Shown here piece by piece: positions 9,021 to 17,398 of a stretch of 64,000 nt of DNA. The position numbers were made by a program, and so were the translations under genes. The DNA is from Bradyrhizobium diversitatis. Its GTDB lineage: Bacteria > Pseudomonadota > Alphaproteobacteria > Rhizobiales > Xanthobacteraceae. Position 1 is the stretch's first letter. Each line of letters begins with the position of its first letter. The stretch is from the NCBI RefSeq assembly GCF_016031635.1, contig NZ_JACEGD010000001.1, positions 274,315 to 338,314 on the forward strand, given 5' to 3'. Under the pieces are notes generated by a model. The model did no database searches. It saw only the letters and a program-made list of their open reading frames with translations, and was not told the DNA's origin.

Positions 9021-10331
9021 TCAGGCGCGACGAGACGCCGTCGTTGCAGCTGACGGCCGTCTCATTCGGCGGCCGGCGGCGGCGATGGTCTCCATCTCGT
9101 CGACGAGGCAGGACCGATCGATATCGACCTTGATGGCCTCGCCGAGGAAGCGAGCCGTCGTCGCGAATTGCGGCTCGGTGATCAGCCGGTCCACTGCCGC
9201 GGCGATCTCCATCTGCGAGGCCGTTGGAGGCAATCGAAGCCCGGCGCCCTTGGCCTCGACCCGCGCCGCGTTCGCAGCCTGATCCCGTCCCATCGGAAGA
9301 ACGAGCTGCGGCAAGCCGTTGAGGAGCGAACGGGTGACGGTTCCGTGGCCGCCTTGCGACACCACGGCAGAAACGTCTTTCATGATCAGGTCATGGGGAG
9401 CGCCGCTGATCAATCGGACATTCTGTGGAGCCCGCAGATCTGTAACCTTCAGATTGGGGCCAGTGGTCGTGATGGCATCGATCTCGAGCATGCCCATCGC
9501 GTTGACGACGCGTTGAAACAGATCGCGCTGGCCTTGAGCGCCGGTGCTGCAAGCGATCAAGACGCGGCGGCGCCCCGATCGCATGGACGATGCTGGCCAG
9601 GTGGCGGCCTGCCGCGAATTGGGTTGCGTGGCCTTGGACCAGTTCGGCACGTCGAGCAGCGGCCCGACATACCGAAAATTGTACGGCAGAGCATCAGCCT
9701 GAAAGTCGAACGCCCGACTGGTTGCGAGCAGAAGCCGGTCGGCCCGATCGAACAGGTGCATGACATCCGCGAGCGGGGCGAGTCCCAGATCGACGCGGGC
9801 CCGGTTGAGAAGAGGGAGAAACGAATTCAGCATCTGGGATACGGCGGCATTGGCCACGTCGACTTCGGCACGCTCTTGCGGAGTTTTCGGTTGACCCAAC
9901 CCGCTCGTGGCCGGCGGCATTCCCGGCAGGGTGCGCAGGCTGACATGGGGGGATAATAGAGCGAGGGGCACATCCGATGCCTCCGCTCCGAGCGCGGCGC
10001 CGAACAATACGTCCAAGCTGAGAACCGCATCCGTCGGCCCGCGGCGAATTTCGTCCCGGATATCGGCCGCATAGGCTGAGCAGGGGTCGAATACGACGCG
10101 GCGTATCCATTGCGACATGTCCGAGAGATCTGTCGGATCGGCGGCCTTGCCCGTCGGGGCGCGGCGCCATGTCACGAATTCGAAGTCGGCGCTCTCCACT
10201 TCGGCACGCATTGCCGGATCCGCCATCACCCGGACATGATGACCATTCCGGCGCAGTTTCCGTCCCGCAGTCAGGAGAGGAGAGAGGTTTCCCAATGTGC
10301 CCCAAGATGCCAGCAGAAAATGGTATAACAT
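9021..10331 (-). CDS. GT1-family glycosyltransferase (UDP-glycosyltransferase/MGT type)
   Basis: Glycosyltransferase family 1 protein of 436 residues with GT-B organisation. The N-terminal acceptor domain begins MLYHFLLASWGTLGNLSPLL. The C-terminal nucleotide-sugar domain contains SQGGHGTVTRSLLNGLPQLV followed by PMGRDQAANAARVEAKGAG, the bacterial version of the sugar-donor signature with the HG pair and the late D-Q-x-x-N-A-x-R-V block. Such enzymes glycosylate small hydrophobic acceptors such as macrolides, flavonoids or terpenoids. A second GT1 gene and an MFS exporter are on the same strand upstream. A 383-bp gap before this gene holds an inverted repeat, so it may have its own promoter. 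The 237 bp after its 3' end hold no gene I can support. Confidence 0.85.
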   Translation of the reverse strand: MLYHFLLASWGTLGNLSPLLTAGRKLRRNGHHVRVMADPAMRAEVESADFEFVTWRRAPTGKAADPTDLSDMSQWIRRVVFDPCSAYAADIRDEIRRGPTDAVLSLDVLFGAALGAEASDVPLALLSPHVSLRTLPGMPPATSGLGQPKTPQERAEVDVANAAVSQMLNSFLPLLNRARVDLGLAPLADVMHLFDRADRLLLATSRAFDFQADALPYNFRYVGPLLDVPNWSKATQPNSRQAATWPASSMRSGRRRVLIACSTGAQGQRDLFQRVVNAMGMLEIDAITTTGPNLKVTDLRAPQNVRLISGAPHDLIMKDVSAVVSQGGHGTVTRSLLNGLPQLVLPMGRDQAANAARVEAKGAGLRLPPTASQMEIAAAVDRLITEPQFATTARFLGEAIKVDIDRSCLVDEMETIAAAGRRMRRPSAATTASRRA

Positions 10332-10471
10332 TCCAGAAGCCTCATCAGGTCGCGAAACTCACTGACGCAATCGTTCCTTTCGCGACCGGAGCAGGCGATG
10401 GGACAATTGCGTGATCGCGGGTGTAGCCGCGCCGGCCGCGCCAACGATGGGGCAATGCTGCTACCGAATGA

Positions 10472-10486
10472 TGTCTAGTCGAGACA
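10472..10486. promoter_or_regulatory. Inverted repeat TGTCT-N5-AGACA
   Basis: TGTCTAGTCGAGACA is a perfect 5-bp inverted repeat with a 5-bp spacer, 141 bp upstream of the minus-strand glycosyltransferase start. It lies in the 10332-10714 gap, which otherwise contains no supported gene. The form resembles TetR-type operators. No TetR gene is in the window. Confidence 0.35.
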
Positions 10487-10714
10487 AAATGGTTACCTCT
10501 GTAAGAATGGCACGCGCGATCATGTGCAGCGTTCCCGGCGGCCATCGCCTCGGCGATCGCTGTCACAGCTTCGTGCGAATTAATTGATCCGCATGGCTGC
10601 TCCTGTAGGGGAAACCAGGGCATTGAGCGCGCCGAAGCCAGATGTTTTTCACGCAAGCGCAAGCGGCTTGTCACGAGCCGCCGCCTTTAGGCATGATCAG
10701 CGGCCGCCAGATGA

Positions 10715-11974
10715 TCAGCTTGCGGTCGATTTCGGCATCGAGCCGGCGCGCATCAGCCGCTCGATCGTCTGAGATTGCAGACGACGGTCGGCGGGACGCG
10801 CGACCAGGAAATACAGGACGAGCGCGAGGAGCGCGGACGCAGCCATGACGACCGTCGTCGAGAGCGCCGTCCGGCCGTCGAAGCAAGCCGCCACCAGTCC
10901 GCTCGATATGGCACCGGCGATTAGCTGGATGCTTCCGGCAGCAGCGCTGACGGCGCCGGCGATGTCGGGAAAGTGCTGCATCGTCGCGCTCACCACGTTC
11001 GGCGCGCTGAGTCCGAAGCCGAGCGCCACCGCCATGAGGAGCGCGGCGACAGGCACCGTGGGCATCCAGCCGGTCAATGTCATCGCGAGCAGGACGACGC
11101 TGGCCGCCGCCGACAGCGTCAGCCCGGTGGCGAGCATGCATGCCGAAGATATCCCGCGCCGGCCGAGCTGTCCGTCGAGGAAGGCGCCGCCCATCACGGA
11201 AGCCGAGCAGGCGCTGAAGATCAGGCCGAATTGCTCGGGCGAGAGCCCGACGGCCCCGACGAAGAAGAGCGAGGCGCCGGTGACGTAGGCAAACACCATC
11301 GCGCCGCCTGCTGCACCGACCAGGATGTAGGGAAGCGAAACCGGATGCGTCAGGACGCGGCGATAGCTGTCAATCACGGCCGTGGGCACCAGGCGGGCGG
11401 ATGGAGCGATGGTCGCACTTTCGGCGAAACGAAATATCACGACCAACAGCAGCGCGAGACCCATCGCGGCCTGGGTCGCATAGATCGATTGCCAGCCGGC
11501 AGCGGCCAGCAGGGCAGCCCCCGCGGTGGGCGCGATCACGGTGGCAACGTTGACTGCGACCATGACGTTGGCGATCCTGCCTCGTGCCGCGGTACCGTCG
11601 AAGAGGTCGCGTATGATGGCAAAGGTGGTGGCGGTTGCGGCGGCGCCGATACCTTGAATGAAACGGCACACCAGCAGAGCCGGCAGCGAGGAAGCAAGCG
11701 CGCAGCCGAAACTGGCGGCGACGAACAGCGCGAGGCCGAATGCCAGGATCGGCTTGCGGCCAAGGCGGTCGGAGGCGGGTCCATAGATCAGCGGCGCTGT
11801 TGCGAGGCTGAGCATGAAGGCACTCGTCGTCAACCCGACGTCCGACGCGCTCACGCCAAATGTGGAGCCGGTGGCCGCCAGTGCGGGCAGATTGATGTCG
11901 ATACCGGAATATGGCACGGCCGCCAGCAGCCCGAGCAGCACCATGAAGGCGAAGGATTCAGGATTGATGCGCAT
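10715..11974 (-). CDS. MFS drug exporter, Bcr/CflA type
   Basis: Major facilitator superfamily transporter of 419 residues with about 12 hydrophobic segments. The N-terminus (MRINPESFAFMVLLGLLAAVPY, then DINLPAL) is the TM1 pattern of Bcr/CflA drug-proton antiporters. The loop 2-3 motif A appears as GPASDRLGRKPIL, and motif C-like glycine spacing is seen around TM5. ATG 11974 is chosen because everything upstream in frame is arginine-rich and overlaps the next gene. It lies 88 bp after a GT1 glycosyltransferase on the same strand and ahead of a second one. Export of a glycosylated product, or efflux coupled to detoxification, is a reasonable inference. Confidence 0.85.
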   Translation of the reverse strand: MRINPESFAFMVLLGLLAAVPYSGIDINLPALAATGSTFGVSASDVGLTTSAFMLSLATAPLIYGPASDRLGRKPILAFGLALFVAASFGCALASSLPALLVCRFIQGIGAAATATTFAIIRDLFDGTAARGRIANVMVAVNVATVIAPTAGAALLAAAGWQSIYATQAAMGLALLLVVIFRFAESATIAPSARLVPTAVIDSYRRVLTHPVSLPYILVGAAGGAMVFAYVTGASLFFVGAVGLSPEQFGLIFSACSASVMGGAFLDGQLGRRGISSACMLATGLTLSAAASVVLLAMTLTGWMPTVPVAALLMAVALGFGLSAPNVVSATMQHFPDIAGAVSAAAGSIQLIAGAISSGLVAACFDGRTALSTTVVMAASALLALVLYFLVARPADRRLQSQTIERLMRAGSMPKSTAS

Positions 11975-12062
11975 GAACGAACATCCGATGGCTTCCGACG
12001 GACATTGATGGAACGACGGAGGACGGTCGCACCGCCCTCCATGGCTCAGTTTGGCAATCGGA

Positions 12063-13415
12063 TCATCCGCGCCGCCCGGCGCGCCGACCCCGACTTGGCA
12101 TGGTCGCGCGGAGGCGCGACAGCTTGGCTTCGTCGGCAACGAGTTCGCCGATGATCCGGAGAATCTTCTTCCGTGTATCGATCCCTGCGAACTCGTCCGC
12201 GATCTGTAACGCGCGCAATCGATAGCGCGACTGGTCGAGCACCGTCCGCACCGCCTCGCGCAAGGCTTCTGGCGTCGGCTCATTGGTCGCGAGGTCGATG
12301 CCGACGCCGGACCACGCGACCCGTGCGTTGACGTCGGCCTTGTCTTCGGTCAGTCCCGCGGTAACCAGGGGGATGCCGAAGCTCATGGCCTGGTTGACGC
12401 TGCCATAGCCGCCGTTGGTGACGAGCACGTCGACCTTCGGCAGCAGCCATTCGAACGGCAAATAGCTGGCGACGCGGGCGTTCGACGGCACCTTGCCGGG
12501 AATGGCGTCGACTGGACGGCCGCCTGCCGTCGCGATCACCAGGATGTCGGGCTCGTTGGCGAGCGCCGCCAGCGTCGGGGCGACCAGCAGATTGAGGTTG
12601 TGATTGGCCACCGTGCCCTGCGTCACGAGCACGACCTTGTGCGAGCCGTCGAGGTCCTCGGCCCAGGGCGGCGGCGAGACCTGGTTGGCAATGATCGGAG
12701 GCGTGCCGACGAAATTCACCGAAGACGGCATGTCGCGCGGAAATTCGAAACTCGGCACCGACAGTTGCAGATAAGAATCTGCGAGAGCGACCACGGAATG
12801 GAATAGCGGCATCGCTACCGGACCGACCCCGAGGCCCTTCAAGGCGCGGTTCAGGCGCAGCAATACCGGCTGATCGACCGTCGCGTCATAGTCCCGCGTC
12901 AGGGCCGCATATCGATCGCGGTCCTCGTCGGTCCTTGCCGGCGGCAAGCCGAGAAAATTGGGTGCGCCGTCCTCGCGCGCCCAATGCAGGATCGAGGTGC
13001 CGCAGAGCGCGACGGGAGGCCGATGCGATCGCGGTCCGAGCAGGATCGGCAGGATGCCGAAAAACATGTCGTCAGCGACAATGATGTCCGCCGGAAATTG
13101 CCGCAACGCCTCCAGCAGCCCCTGGTGCTGGGCCGGAATGGCGTCGACGAAGATGCGCTCGCAAACAACACGAAGCCACTCCAGCCCCGGGGGAATGATC
13201 TTGAGCTCGGGGACCAACGAGAAGACGTCGTTCGGATCGAAGTCCGCGCCCTCGGGAAGAGGAAAGAACCTGATGCCGTTGGCTTCGACGCGGGCACGAA
13301 AGGCGGTACCTGTCACAAGGGCAATCTCGTGGCCTTCGGCAGCCAGGATCTGCGTGATCGCCAGCAGTGGATTGAGATGGCCCGTCGCAGGCGTCGAAGC
13401 GATAAGAATCTTCAT
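12063..13415 (-). CDS. GT1-family glycosyltransferase (MGT-like)
   Basis: GT-B glycosyltransferase, 450 residues. It begins MKILIASTPATGHLNPLLAI, the classic N-terminal acceptor-domain motif with the catalytic histidine (TGHLNP). Donor-domain features are VVLVTQGTVAN (about 285), YLPFEWLLPKVDVLVTNGGYGS and a late GLTEDKADVNARVAWSGVGI block. ATG 13415 has an AGAGG ribosome site; the longer reading frame to 13694 is rejected because it crosses the intergenic region. It would transfer an activated sugar to a small hydrophobic molecule. It heads a minus-strand group with the exporter and the second GT1 gene. A DUF1127 gene and a P450 diverge from it. Confidence 0.87.
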   Translation of the reverse strand: MKILIASTPATGHLNPLLAITQILAAEGHEIALVTGTAFRARVEANGIRFFPLPEGADFDPNDVFSLVPELKIIPPGLEWLRVVCERIFVDAIPAQHQGLLEALRQFPADIIVADDMFFGILPILLGPRSHRPPVALCGTSILHWAREDGAPNFLGLPPARTDEDRDRYAALTRDYDATVDQPVLLRLNRALKGLGVGPVAMPLFHSVVALADSYLQLSVPSFEFPRDMPSSVNFVGTPPIIANQVSPPPWAEDLDGSHKVVLVTQGTVANHNLNLLVAPTLAALANEPDILVIATAGGRPVDAIPGKVPSNARVASYLPFEWLLPKVDVLVTNGGYGSVNQAMSFGIPLVTAGLTEDKADVNARVAWSGVGIDLATNEPTPEALREAVRTVLDQSRYRLRALQIADEFAGIDTRKKILRIIGELVADEAKLSRLRATMPSRGRRAGRRG

Positions 13416-13494
13416 GGGAGATGACCTCTTGATGGATCGGTGCACGGTCGCAACAGGGCGGCCGAGCGATTGCGCAGAGCGAGTTGACGGGATC

Positions 13495-13666
13495 GCCGTT
13501 ACACCAATGCTTCCGCCGGCCATCGAATGGTTACAGCGGAAACGCAACGTGGCGTGACCAAGGCTGGCGTCGCCGCGTCTTCCGGCACCGTAGATCCGTG
13601 CTGAACGCGGCCGGCGGATTGCAACCGTAGCCTTTTTGCCGATGACGGTGATCTCGGTGTAACGGC
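13495..13666. promoter_or_regulatory. 11-bp inverted pair GCCGTTACACC / GGTGTAACGGC in divergent promoter region
   Basis: The 296-bp gap between the minus-strand GT1 gene and the plus-strand DUF1127 gene contains GCCGTTACACC at 13495-13505. Its exact reverse complement lies at 13656-13666. The GTAACG core falls 80 bp from the GT1 start and 48 bp from the DUF1127 start. A related GATTGCAAC...GTAACG pair lies upstream of the P450 (14413-14454), again with GTAACG 48 bp from the start codon. This suggests common control of the cassette. Confidence 0.4.
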
Positions 13667-13711
13667 CGGCCTGCACATAGGCTCCCACGAACAATGCGTG
13701 GGAGATCTACG

Positions 13712-14332
13712 ATGAAGTCGCATTCTCGCAGTATGGTCCGGTTTGCCCGCCCGGTTGACGGGGAGCTCGATGGTCAAGATTTGGCCGCATGGCCCGATGA
13801 CCGCGGTACGGCCGGTCTCGGTGCTGGCCGTAACGGGAGGCAGGACCTCGCGGACACTGGTTCGCATCCGGCGCCGGCTGGAGCCGCGCCGGACCGGGAC
13901 GTCGGCATGTTGTGGTCGGTGATCTTTTCCTTCATGGAAGGGTTTGCGCTCTACGGTGCGGCGTTGCATCCGGCCGCGGCCATGCCGGCTCACACGATAC
14001 TGGTGGCACGAAAAGACTGGCTGACGGACCGGGAGACCGGTGAACCGGCAGAGCCGATGCGCAGCGGCGGTCGCGATGGCGCCGAGCGCAACGGCAGCGC
14101 CGTCAAATGCGGCGGCGTGCCGCCGCGCGCGGCGCAACCCGCGCGACGTTGGAATTGGCTGCGTTCGGCCGGTGAGATGCTGACTGTCTTGCGATTGCAT
14201 TTTCGCCGAGAGCGGGAGATCAGAAGGGCTGTTGCTGCTCTGATGGAACTCGACGACCGCACGTTGCGCGATCTTGGAATCCACGGCCGTTCGGAGATCG
14301 AGTGGGCGGTGCGGGGCTTCCATGATTGCTGA
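13712..14332 (+). CDS. DUF1127 (YjiS-like) domain protein
   Basis: Protein of 206 residues whose last 45 or so residues form a DUF1127 domain (REIRRAVAALMELDDRTLRDLGIHGRSEI). This small arginine-rich helix pair is common in alphaproteobacteria, where some members bind RNA or affect phosphate and carbon metabolism. The first 160 residues are low-complexity and rich in G, A, R and P, with one hydrophobic stretch near residue 75 (MLWSVIFSFMEGFALYGAAL). ATG 13712 is preceded by GGGAG at good spacing; ATG 13694 lacks this. It is unusually long for the family, so the N-terminal part may be poorly conserved. It lies between the divergent GT1 and the P450. Confidence 0.6.
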   Translation: MKSHSRSMVRFARPVDGELDGQDLAAWPDDRGTAGLGAGRNGRQDLADTGSHPAPAGAAPDRDVGMLWSVIFSFMEGFALYGAALHPAAAMPAHTILVARKDWLTDRETGEPAEPMRSGGRDGAERNGSAVKCGGVPPRAAQPARRWNWLRSAGEMLTVLRLHFRREREIRRAVAALMELDDRTLRDLGIHGRSEIEWAVRGFHDC

Positions 14333-14502
14333 GGCGGGCGATCTTGCCATCGCCGGACCGAGCGTGGGCCGCGCCGCGCTGACAGGCAGGCGACCGCGCG
14401 GCCGCCCGTTACGATTGCAACGAATTTCGACTGTCCGGCAATCGAGACGTAACGCGCCAGGCCTAGGGAGGAGAAATCGCAGTCAAGGACAAGAGAATCC
14501 CA

Positions 14503-15741
14503 ATGGCAGAAGTTGTCGGCGCCGACGATCGGGCAGCTCTCGCCGCTGTTGAGGACCTGCCGGTTCTCAGTGCGGCAGACCTCGACGCGGATCCTCACGG
14601 AATGTTCCGCAAGTATCGTGCCGCCTATCCCTTTGTCAGGCATGAGACGGGAGGTTACCTCGTGCTCCGCCATGCCGACATTGAGCGGCTCGGCAGTGAT
14701 GTCCGTATAGCCGCATCCGAAACCGCCCACCCGGAATTGTTCGGTGTCACGGAGGGAGCGCTGTTTGATCTCTTCGCGCACGGAATGCTCACCGCGAACG
14801 GTGCCGTTCACCGCCGCCGGCGCTCACCGTTCTCCAGAAGCTTTGCGGCCCGTATGATAGCCGATCTGCGGCCGCACATACGACGCTCCTCGGAGCAGCT
14901 GATTGAGAGCTGGTATGCCGATGGTCAGGTCGAATTCGTCGGTCGGTTCGCAGCTCAGCTTCCCGCCCAGGTCATTGGCGATCTTCTCGGCCTGCCGCGA
15001 GCCGATATCCCTTCCTTTACAGAACTCGTCTACGCGGTGACTCGATTCCTCAGCGCCAGCATATTGCCGGACGAAATCCCCGAATCGGAGGTGGCCTGCC
15101 AACAGTTGCGCGCCTACGTGGAGAAGACGATCGAAGACCGGCGACGCGCCCCTCGGGATGATTTCCTCTCGGATTTCCTTGGGAAGGCCGACGCAGCAGG
15201 TGAGTTGTCACCTCTCGAGATCATATTCCAGATCGTGCAGTTGATCGTCGGCGGCACCGACACGACTCGCGTCGCCATCGTCATGCAATTGGCGCTTCTG
15301 CTCCAGCACCGGGAACAATGGGAGGCGGTATGCCGCGATCCCTCGTTGATTCCGGGCGCGGTTGCGGAGGCGATGCGATTCGAGCCGAGCGTAGCATCGT
15401 TCATCAGGGTAACGGCCGAAGACATCGAGGTTGGCGGCGCTGTGCTCCCGGCCCGGCAACTCGTCATCTTGTCGACCATGTCCGCCGCGCGTGACGAAGG
15501 GGCTTATGAACGGCCCGACGTATTCGACATCCGTCGAATCGACCAACCACGGTTGCTGCCCGCCTTCGGGGCCGGTGCCCATCGTTGTATCGGTGAAGCG
15601 CTGGCGCGGATCGAACTCGAGGAGAGCCTGGCGGCGCTCGCGGCCCGCATTCCTCAGCTCAGATTGGATGAAGCGCCGGCGATCAAGGGGCACAGCGGCA
15701 TCCGTCGCCTCGACACCATGCGAATATCCTGGCGGCCGTGA
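14503..15741 (+). CDS. Cytochrome P450
   Basis: Soluble bacterial cytochrome P450 of 412 residues. The I-helix oxygen-activation motif is GGTDTTR (about residue 249). The K-helix ExxR is EAMR. The heme-binding loop is FGAGAHRCIGEALARIE (about 355-371) with the cysteine thiolate ligand. Ribosome site GGGAGGAG precedes ATG 14503. It needs a ferredoxin/reductase pair, which is not encoded nearby. It sits with two GT1 glycosyltransferases and an exporter, which suggests hydroxylation followed by glycosylation of an unknown lipophilic compound. No polyketide, terpene or peptide synthase is present in the window. Confidence 0.92.
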   Translation: MAEVVGADDRAALAAVEDLPVLSAADLDADPHGMFRKYRAAYPFVRHETGGYLVLRHADIERLGSDVRIAASETAHPELFGVTEGALFDLFAHGMLTANGAVHRRRRSPFSRSFAARMIADLRPHIRRSSEQLIESWYADGQVEFVGRFAAQLPAQVIGDLLGLPRADIPSFTELVYAVTRFLSASILPDEIPESEVACQQLRAYVEKTIEDRRRAPRDDFLSDFLGKADAAGELSPLEIIFQIVQLIVGGTDTTRVAIVMQLALLLQHREQWEAVCRDPSLIPGAVAEAMRFEPSVASFIRVTAEDIEVGGAVLPARQLVILSTMSAARDEGAYERPDVFDIRRIDQPRLLPAFGAGAHRCIGEALARIELEESLAALAARIPQLRLDEAPAIKGHSGIRRLDTMRISWRP

Positions 15742-15935
15742 CACCGGACGAGGCCACGCACGGCGAACGGCCTGCCTCCCGGAAGCACGGGAATCCAAAA
15801 CCAGTGCTGAGAGCTCTCTGATGCGGCGCGACAGATGAGGGCGGTCGGCCCGCGCTCGTCCACGCCGTGGAGGGCAGGGGCAAGTCAAGTGATGAATGTC
15901 TACAGGAGTAAGGGCCTGGCACCGCCCGCCCTTGC

Positions 15936-16338
15936 TTCCGCTTCTACCTCAAGAACGGCTTCGCCGACGTCTAGGTCGTCGCGCTCACTGAATACGATCT
16001 CGATGAAAAGGGCTTTCGCGCATCGATGGAGTTGCAGATGCCGTTCTGGTTCCTGCCCAAGGAAGTCGGCCTGAAGGGCGCGGTCTACGCCGATGCCGGA
16101 TCGCTCTGGGGCTACCAGGGGCCGACCTCATGGTCGGCCACGGGCGAAGTCAACACCAAGGCCTGCCCAACCTGCGGACTGCAATACGACGACGGCAATC
16201 TTGCGGTCGTCCGTCGGCGTCGGCCTGATCTGGGCCTCGCCGTTCGGGCCACTGCGCTTCGACTACGCCGTGCCGCTGACGAAGGGCAAATACGACACGG
16301 TTCAGGAGTTCAGGTTTGGGGGTGGCACTTCGTTCTAG
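15936..16338 (+). pseudogene. bamA: bamA remnant (POTRA fragment joined to barrel C-terminus)
   Basis: Decayed piece of the outer-membrane assembly factor BamA. A POTRA-like stretch (FRFYLKNGFADV, then ALTEYDLDEKGF) is interrupted by TAG at 15972-15974. It then runs in the same frame directly into the C-terminal barrel (MELQMPFWFLPKEVGLKG, YADAGSLWGYQGPTSW). A frameshift near 16201 is needed to reach the last strands (SVGVGLIWASPFGPLRFDYAV ... VQEFRFGGGTSF, stop at 16338). Most of the roughly 800-residue protein is missing. BamA is essential, so an intact copy must exist elsewhere. This marks a recombination or insertion scar next to the truncated LysR gene. Confidence 0.8.
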
Positions 16339-16498
16339 TTGGACGCTGTGGCCTTGCCGTGTGGGGCGCCGGATGATCGCGATCGGCGGCGCCGGAGCAC
16401 CGGCAGGCGCTCCTCGCGCGGCCTCATACCGCGCTGGCGGCCCCTAGTTCATCATCGCGGGCGCTGGACGAGCGGCAATACGATCCGCGCGAATCGTA

Positions 16499-17260
16499 TC
16501 AATAGCACGCAGCCATCGCACCAAGCTTCGGATAAAGCCGATCGATCGCGGTGATCTCGCTTTTCATCTGCGCGGTGATCCAGTCGCGGATCTCGGCGGC
16601 GATCGGGCGCATCGGCCGGTTGCGCGGCGGCAAGAATTCGCAGATGCGGCGCGTGGTGGTGAGCGTGTCGGAGGCCGGCACCAGCGCGCCGGTGAGCAGC
16701 CAATGCGAGGTGACCGTCAGCCAGCCGAGCGCAATGCCCTGGCCAAGCAGCGCAGCCTGCACCACGACGGCATAGTCGGTGAAGCTCAGCGCTTTGGCCG
16801 CGCCGCGGCGCCCGGTGAGCAGCGAGGCGTAATCCGCGGCCCAGTCGCCCGGCGTCTCGGCGAGACGAATGATGGTGTTGCCCTCCGTTGGATCGGTCTC
16901 GCCGAGATAGCCGGGGCTGCACATGGGCAGCATGACTTCCTTCATCACCAAGGTGCCGCCGGATGACGGCTCGTCGCGATCGCGGAAGCGCATGCCGAGA
17001 TCGACGTTCTCCACCGGTCCGCGTAGCGCACCAGAGATGAGCTGGAAGCGCAGATCGACTTGCGGAAACTGCTTCTGCAGCTTGTCGATGCGCGGCATCA
17101 GCCAGTGGGTGGTGAAGGCGGAAGAGACCGACAGCGTCACCGTCTCGGTGCCCTTGCGGCGCCGCTCGATCTCGACGAGCCCGCTCTCGATGCATGTTAT
17201 GAGGCCCGTAATAATTTGGCAATTGCCGGGTTTTGCCAAGTCTGTTGTCATTGGTGTCAC
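16499..17260 (-). pseudogene. 5'-truncated LysR regulator (effector domain only)
   Basis: The reading frame gives about 253 residues. From GLVEIERRRKGTETVTLSVSS (about residue 27) it matches the LysR effector-binding domain through to the end (LMPRIDKLQKQFPQVDLRF; VDLGMRF; GQGIALGW). The N-terminal helix-turn-helix and linker helix, about 90 residues, are absent; residues 1-26 resemble nothing. The break lies near 17190-17200. Intact homologues of this type are usually transcribed divergently from the transport operon they control, and here the polyamine-type ABC operon begins at 17399, so this is probably the dead regulator of that operon. Alternatively, the truncated protein is expressed as a ligand-binding decoy. 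Confidence 0.7.
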
Positions 17261-17398
17261 AGCCTAAAGACAGGGGCTTGCGAGAGAAGGTTAGGTGCAC
17301 TGCACGCTTCAGCCGTGAGTGCTCAGAATCCCTGTCTATAAAGCAGGCTTATGGCGCGCAGTGAGGCACGCCATTGCAGGGATGGGTGAGGTCGGTCG

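Noticed and set aside
10345..10674. Minus-strand frame of 109 codons between the glycosyltransferase and the exporter
   Set aside because: No domain, no ribosome site, biased composition; treated as non-coding spacer with an operator-like repeat.
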